Below are positions 42,409-45,234 of a stretch of 45,234 nucleotides of DNA, piece after piece; within the stretch, counting starts at the first letter, position 1; the number at the start of each line of letters is the position of its first letter. Origin of the DNA: Kocuria sp. p3-SID1428 (GTDB taxonomy: Bacteria; Actinomycetota; Actinomycetes; Actinomycetales; Micrococcaceae). The translations under genes and the position numbers were made by a program. Location of the stretch: NCBI RefSeq assembly GCF_025149945.1, contig NZ_JALXVH010000022.1, positions 1-45,234 on the forward strand, given 5' to 3'. The notes under the pieces were generated by a model. It was not told where the DNA came from. It made no database searches and saw only the letters and a program-made list of their open reading frames with translations.

Positions 42409-43154
42409 CGGAGTCCTCGATCGGGCCGCGCGCTCTCGTGCACGCAGCGCCGCGGCCGCGAGGGGCCGCCCACTCCGCGGTGCTCGAGTGGGTCGAGCAG
42501 CGCCTGCGCGACGGCGACCTCGTCGTCGGCGACAAGCTTCCCGGTGAGCGGGCGCTCGCGGAGCAGTTCGAGATCTCCCGGGCCTCGGTGCGCGAGGGGC
42601 TGCGGGTGCTGGATGTCCTGGGCCTCGTGCGCACGGAGGTCGGCTCGGGTCCGCGCTCCGGGGCCACGGTCATCGCGGAGCCGTCGCGGGCCCTGGGGTG
42701 GGCGCTGCGGATGCACGTGGCCACCCGCGCCCTGCCCATGAGGGACATCGTCGACACGCGCATCGTGCTGGAGACCCAGGCCATGTCGCAGGCCGACTCT
42801 GCGGCCCCGCAGGGGCACCAGGAGATCTGCGGGCGCGCCCGGCGGATCCTGCAGCGCTTGGACGAGCAGATCCCCGATGAGGCCTTCCATGCCCTGGACG
42901 CGGAGTTCCACGTGACCCTCGCCGAGCTGTCAGGCAATGTCGTGCTGGTGACCACGCTGACGTCGCTGCGCACGGCGGTGGTCGGCTACGTAGCCGAGGG
43001 CGTGGCTCGGGTCGGGGACTGGCCGAAGCTGCGTCGCAGGCTGCAGGCGCAGCACTGGGCGATCCTCGATGCCGCCGCCCGTGGTGATCACCCGGTCGCG
43101 GCCGAGCTGCTGCGCGAGCACATCCTGGATTTCCAGTCGGCTGTCGCGTCCTGA
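42405..43154 (+). CDS. GntR family regulator, FCD subclass (LldR-like)
   Basis: 249 residues. Residues 20-85 form the winged helix-turn-helix (KLPGERALAEQFEISRASV, REGLRVLDVLGLVRTEVG). Residues 95-245 form the FCD domain with metal-site residues Asp and His in LDAEFHVTLAELSGN, His in LQAQHWAILDAA and His in LLREHILDFQ. GTG 42405 overlaps the lldP stop (GTGA). Being co-transcribed with lldP and next to lutABC, it is the likely lactate-responsive repressor, acting on TGGTCAGACCA at 40645. The 16-residue N-terminal extension before the HTH is not conserved-looking. Confidence 0.92.
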   Translation: MTESSIGPRALVHAAPRPRGAAHSAVLEWVEQRLRDGDLVVGDKLPGERALAEQFEISRASVREGLRVLDVLGLVRTEVGSGPRSGATVIAEPSRALGWALRMHVATRALPMRDIVDTRIVLETQAMSQADSAAPQGHQEICGRARRILQRLDEQIPDEAFHALDAEFHVTLAELSGNVVLVTTLTSLRTAVVGYVAEGVARVGDWPKLRRRLQAQHWAILDAAARGDHPVAAELLREHILDFQSAVAS

Positions 43155-43324
43155 GCGCGGGCGGGCATCGCCGCAGGTGAACGCGGGGTGAACCTTCGGA
43201 AGGGCAATGGTGAGCCGTCGTATTCCCCCGGGTCATGAGCGTGGTGTGAGCTGGGGGATGTCCGACTCGGGGCCGCTGATCTGCAGCGATCGCCCTCACC
43301 GACGAAACCGAGGAGACCACCACC

Positions 43325-43867
43325 ATGCGTCGCACTTCCGTTCTGACCGCCTCTGCCCTCCTGATCGGTCTGGGCGCCGCCTCGGCCGCCCCGGCCATGG
43401 CCGCGCCGACCCCGACCGAGAGCGGCCGCACGGTCACCACCACCTCGCACGAGAGCTTCTACGCGGAGAAGACCTTCACCCAGGGCGACTACTCGTTCTC
43501 TGATGTCTACTCGGACGAGTTCTCCGAGCGCACCGTCGAGTCCGAGTTCGAGCGCACCGGGGCGAACCCGGTGTACACCAGCTCCTTCCAGTCGGAGTCC
43601 AAGGCCGAGTCCTGGAACGAGATCACCGAGCAGGACTCGGAGAACTTCTTCAGCACCTACTACGGCGATCGCGCGACCGAGCGTGTGGCCGAGCGCTACG
43701 CCGAGGGCCCCGAGGGCTACTCGGGCTCCGTGCTCGAGTCCTCCTTCGGCTACTCGTGGGATGAGACCACCGAGGGCTACGCAGACAGCGCTGCCGGCCA
43801 GGACGTCGACTTCTGGGAGAACGACTGGGCCGAGTCCTATGAGGAGTCCTACTGGGGCACCTGGTGA
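43325..43867 (+). CDS. Secreted acidic, Tyr/Ser-rich protein of unknown function
   Basis: 180 residues. A clear Sec signal peptide (RRTSVLTASALLIGLGAASA, cleavage near AMA-AP) leads to a mature protein rich in Glu, Ser, Tyr, Phe and Trp and free of cysteine. Short recurring motifs combine Ser/Glu with an aromatic residue: HESFYAE, YSFSDVYSDEF, SSFQSESKAESW, LESSFGYSWDETTEGY, and a C-terminal ESYEESYWGTW. AGGAG at 43311-43315 precedes the ATG. Two large hairpins follow, so it is a single-gene unit. I recognise no family. Extracellular or wall-associated location is inferred from the signal only. Confidence 0.75.
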   Translation: MRRTSVLTASALLIGLGAASAAPAMAAPTPTESGRTVTTTSHESFYAEKTFTQGDYSFSDVYSDEFSERTVESEFERTGANPVYTSSFQSESKAESWNEITEQDSENFFSTYYGDRATERVAERYAEGPEGYSGSVLESSFGYSWDETTEGYADSAAGQDVDFWENDWAESYEESYWGTW

Positions 43868-43889
43868 GCTCGCGACGGTGAGCGGCGAC

Positions 43890-44025
43890 GATCCGACTGT
43901 GACCTCACGGTGATCTGCCGTCGGATCACGAGACTGCTCAACTGTGGCGGGTCTCATGCCGAGGCCCCGCGCCGATCCGGCCATACCCCTTCTGACCAGG
44001 GGAGATGCCGGATCGCGCGGGGCCT
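43890..44025 (+). terminator. Two terminator hairpins, the second very long
   Basis: GATCCGAC (43890-43897) pairs with GTCGGATC (43920-43927). Then 43962-43990 (AGGCCCCGCG, CGATCCGGC, ACCCCT) pairs almost throughout with 43998-44025 (AGGGG, GCCGGATCG, CGCGGGGCCT), a stem of about 26 bp followed by TTC. They separate the secreted-protein gene from the riboswitch-controlled gene. Confidence 0.7.
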
Positions 44026-44154
44026 TCTGCGTGCCCGGACGGCTCGCGAGGGGCGGTTATGGATGCCGTCACGTTATTTTCCCGTGACAAACCGTGACCT
44101 GTTCGTTACTGTTCTTCTCGTGCCGCTCGGACGGGCGGCGCTCCCGGGCGGATC

Positions 44155-44330
44155 GCCGCATCCTGCTGCCGCCCGGTGAAGATCCCTAAACGGACCTGGC
44201 AGGAACGGGGGACCCACTTCCCGGCTCGCGAGAACACGCGGGCCTTGGGGTGAAGCCGAGGCTGTCCACCCATTTCCGAGCCTCGGCCGGATCCTTCAGA
44301 TCCGAACCCGACAGCTCACCCCGTAGGCAC
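44155..44330 (+). promoter_or_regulatory. c-di-AMP riboswitch (ydaO/yuaA type)
   Basis: The leader of the NlpC/P60 gene has the conserved blocks of this riboswitch in order: GTGAAGATCCCTAAACGG near 44176, GGAACGGGGGACCCAC at 44202-44217, TTGGGGTGAA at 44245-44254, and CCGAACCCGACAGCTCACCC then CGTAGGCA at 44302-44329. In actinobacteria this element sits in front of cell-wall hydrolase genes and switches them off when c-di-AMP is high. Outer boundaries are approximate. The 5' region 44070-44125 (GTTATTTTCCCGTGACA and following) is less GC-rich and probably carries the promoter. Confidence 0.9.
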
Positions 44331-44345
44331 ACTGGAGGAAAAGCC

Positions 44346-45164
44346 ATGCAGAACATCACCACCGCCGCCCGTCGCACCGGTCTCGGCCTCGCAGCAGCCG
44401 GCTTCGCCGCTGCCGCCACCATCGCTCCGGCCTCGGCCGCCCCGACCAGCTACACCGGCGACCTGCCCGCTTCCTGGGCCGGGCTCGACAACGCGGCCGC
44501 CGCCGCCGCCGGCTGGAACTTCTCCTGGACGCTCGATGCCAACGGCAACGCGACCTACACCTACGGCAACGGCTCGGCCGCCACCTCGGCTCCGGCTGCT
44601 TCGGCCGTCACCTCGGCTCCGGCCGCCTCGTCGGCTCCGGCTGCTTCGGCCGCCGCTTCGGCTCCGGCCGCCTCCGCCGCCTCGTCGGCTCCGGCCGCTT
44701 CGGCTTCGGCCGCCGCTTCGGCTCCGGCCGCCTCCGCCGCCTCGTCGGCTCCGGCCGCTTCGGCTTCGGCCGCCTCCTCGGCTCCGGCTGCTTCGCAGGG
44801 CCTGTCGACCCAGTCGGTCGCCTCCTCGGCTTCGACCTCGGGCATCACCGGCACCGCCATGTCCTACCAGGGCGCCCCCTACGTCTGGGGCGGCACCACT
44901 GCGGCTGGCTGGGACTGCTCGGGCTTCGTCCAGTACGTCTACGCCCAGAACGGCATCAGCCTGCCCCGCACCGCTGCCGCACAGGGCGCTGCCGGCACCC
45001 CGACCTCCAACCCGCAGCCGGGTGACCTGGTCATCCAGAACGGCGGCTCGCACGTCGGCATCTACCTGGGCAACGGCCAGATGATCTCGGCCCTGAACCC
45101 GAGCCAGGGCACCCAGGTGCACGCCGTGTCGGCCATGTCGACCGACTACTACGCCTCCTTCTGA
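44346..45164 (+). CDS. NlpC/P60 cell-wall endopeptidase with Ala/Ser/Pro linker
   Basis: 272 residues. Sec signal peptide (residues 1-31, ending ASA-AP), a short domain with DNAAAAAAGWNFSWTLDANG, a long Ala-Ser-Pro linker (residues 75-165) and a C-terminal NlpC/P60 domain. The catalytic Cys is in AGWDCSGFVQYVY, the His in NGGSHVGIYLGNG, and APYVWGG and LPRTAAAQ are also typical. It cleaves peptidoglycan stem peptides outside the cell. GGAGG at 44334-44338 precedes the ATG, just after the c-di-AMP riboswitch. Two exact 60-bp tandem copies (44649-44768) encode part of the linker. No LysM or RPF domain is seen, though the first mature segment could bind the wall. Confidence 0.92.
   Translation: MQNITTAARRTGLGLAAAGFAAAATIAPASAAPTSYTGDLPASWAGLDNAAAAAAGWNFSWTLDANGNATYTYGNGSAATSAPAASAVTSAPAASSAPAASAAASAPAASAASSAPAASASAAASAPAASAASSAPAASASAASSAPAASQGLSTQSVASSASTSGITGTAMSYQGAPYVWGGTTAAGWDCSGFVQYVYAQNGISLPRTAAAQGAAGTPTSNPQPGDLVIQNGGSHVGIYLGNGQMISALNPSQGTQVHAVSAMSTDYYASF
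44649..44768 (+). repeat. Two exact 60-bp tandem repeats in the NlpC/P60 linker
   Basis: 44649-44708 and 44709-44768 are identical. Each encodes 20 residues of Ala/Ser/Pro linker of the ASAPAASAASSAPA kind, flanked by shorter degenerate versions. In-frame length change by slippage would only alter the spacer between signal/N-terminal segment and catalytic domain. Confidence 0.9.
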
Positions 45165-45234
45165 GCCGCAGCTCCTTTCTGATCCCGCTTCCATCGCTGA
45201 TGGACAGCTGAGCGATCACAGCGCCCGTGGGGGG

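Overview
The window is high-GC DNA with long, tightly packed genes, many 1-4 bp stop/start overlaps, GTG and TTG starts next to good Shine-Dalgarno sequences, and typical actinobacterial content: pdxS-pdxT with a MocR regulator, lutABC with lldP, and a c-di-AMP (ydaO-type) riboswitch in front of an NlpC/P60 hydrolase. I read it as a chromosomal segment of a Micrococcales actinomycete, perhaps Kocuria-like. That placement is inference. No phage, insertion sequence, tRNA, rRNA or CRISPR array was recognised. Both ends of the window are C/G homopolymers, which may be contig ends.

Region 1 (1-12,074): a CPBP membrane protease, then a catabolic cluster. It contains a D-2-hydroxyacid dehydrogenase, a class III aminotransferase, a YdiJ-like FAD/Fe-S D-2-hydroxyacid oxidoreductase, a succinate-semialdehyde-type dehydrogenase, a GntR/FCD regulator, a decayed MHS-family transporter, a class I aminotransferase and a DoeA/EutD-type (ectoine hydrolase-like) M24 protein. 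Three near-identical palindromes (GATTGTNNAC[A/G]ATC) at 1986, 8555 and 12060 sit at the cluster's promoters and define a likely GntR regulon. Two copies of an ~80 bp palindromic element lie at the outer edges of the cluster.

Region 2 (12,080-17,106): a pdxR-like MocR regulator divergent from pdxST (PLP synthase), alanine dehydrogenase (ald) and an SRPBCC protein. The MocR protein lacks the PLP-binding lysine and carries an unusual repeat-derived linker.

Region 3 (17,222-23,623): a minus-strand operon of a small acidic exported protein, a histidine-kinase-like protein with a degenerate H-box, an SLC13-family transporter and glycerate kinase. The first three are joined by ATGA overlaps. Divergent from it are an ElaA-type acetyltransferase with an extra N-terminal domain and an M50-like membrane protease.

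Region 4 (23,728-33,948): a polyol uptake and catabolism locus. It has a mannitol-type dehydrogenase, xylulokinase, a SorC-family regulator, an ABC importer (binding protein with a +1 frameshift in a C6 run, and two permeases), a sorbitol/xylitol-type dehydrogenase and the importer ATPase. Paired (A/T)CTCA(C/G)(A/G)TG sites 22-23 bp apart precede all three transcription units.

Region 5 (33,950-34,882): about 0.9 kb without a convincing gene. It holds a diverged direct duplication and seven stem-loops that show the same loop sequence, GGGCAG. This is the best candidate for something undescribed.

Region 6 (34,883-45,234): an AbgT-family transporter behind a glutathione peroxidase; lutABC for L-lactate oxidation divergent from lldP (lactate permease) and an LldR-like GntR regulator; a secreted acidic, aromatic-rich protein of unknown function; large terminator hairpins; and the c-di-AMP riboswitch controlling an NlpC/P60 cell-wall hydrolase.
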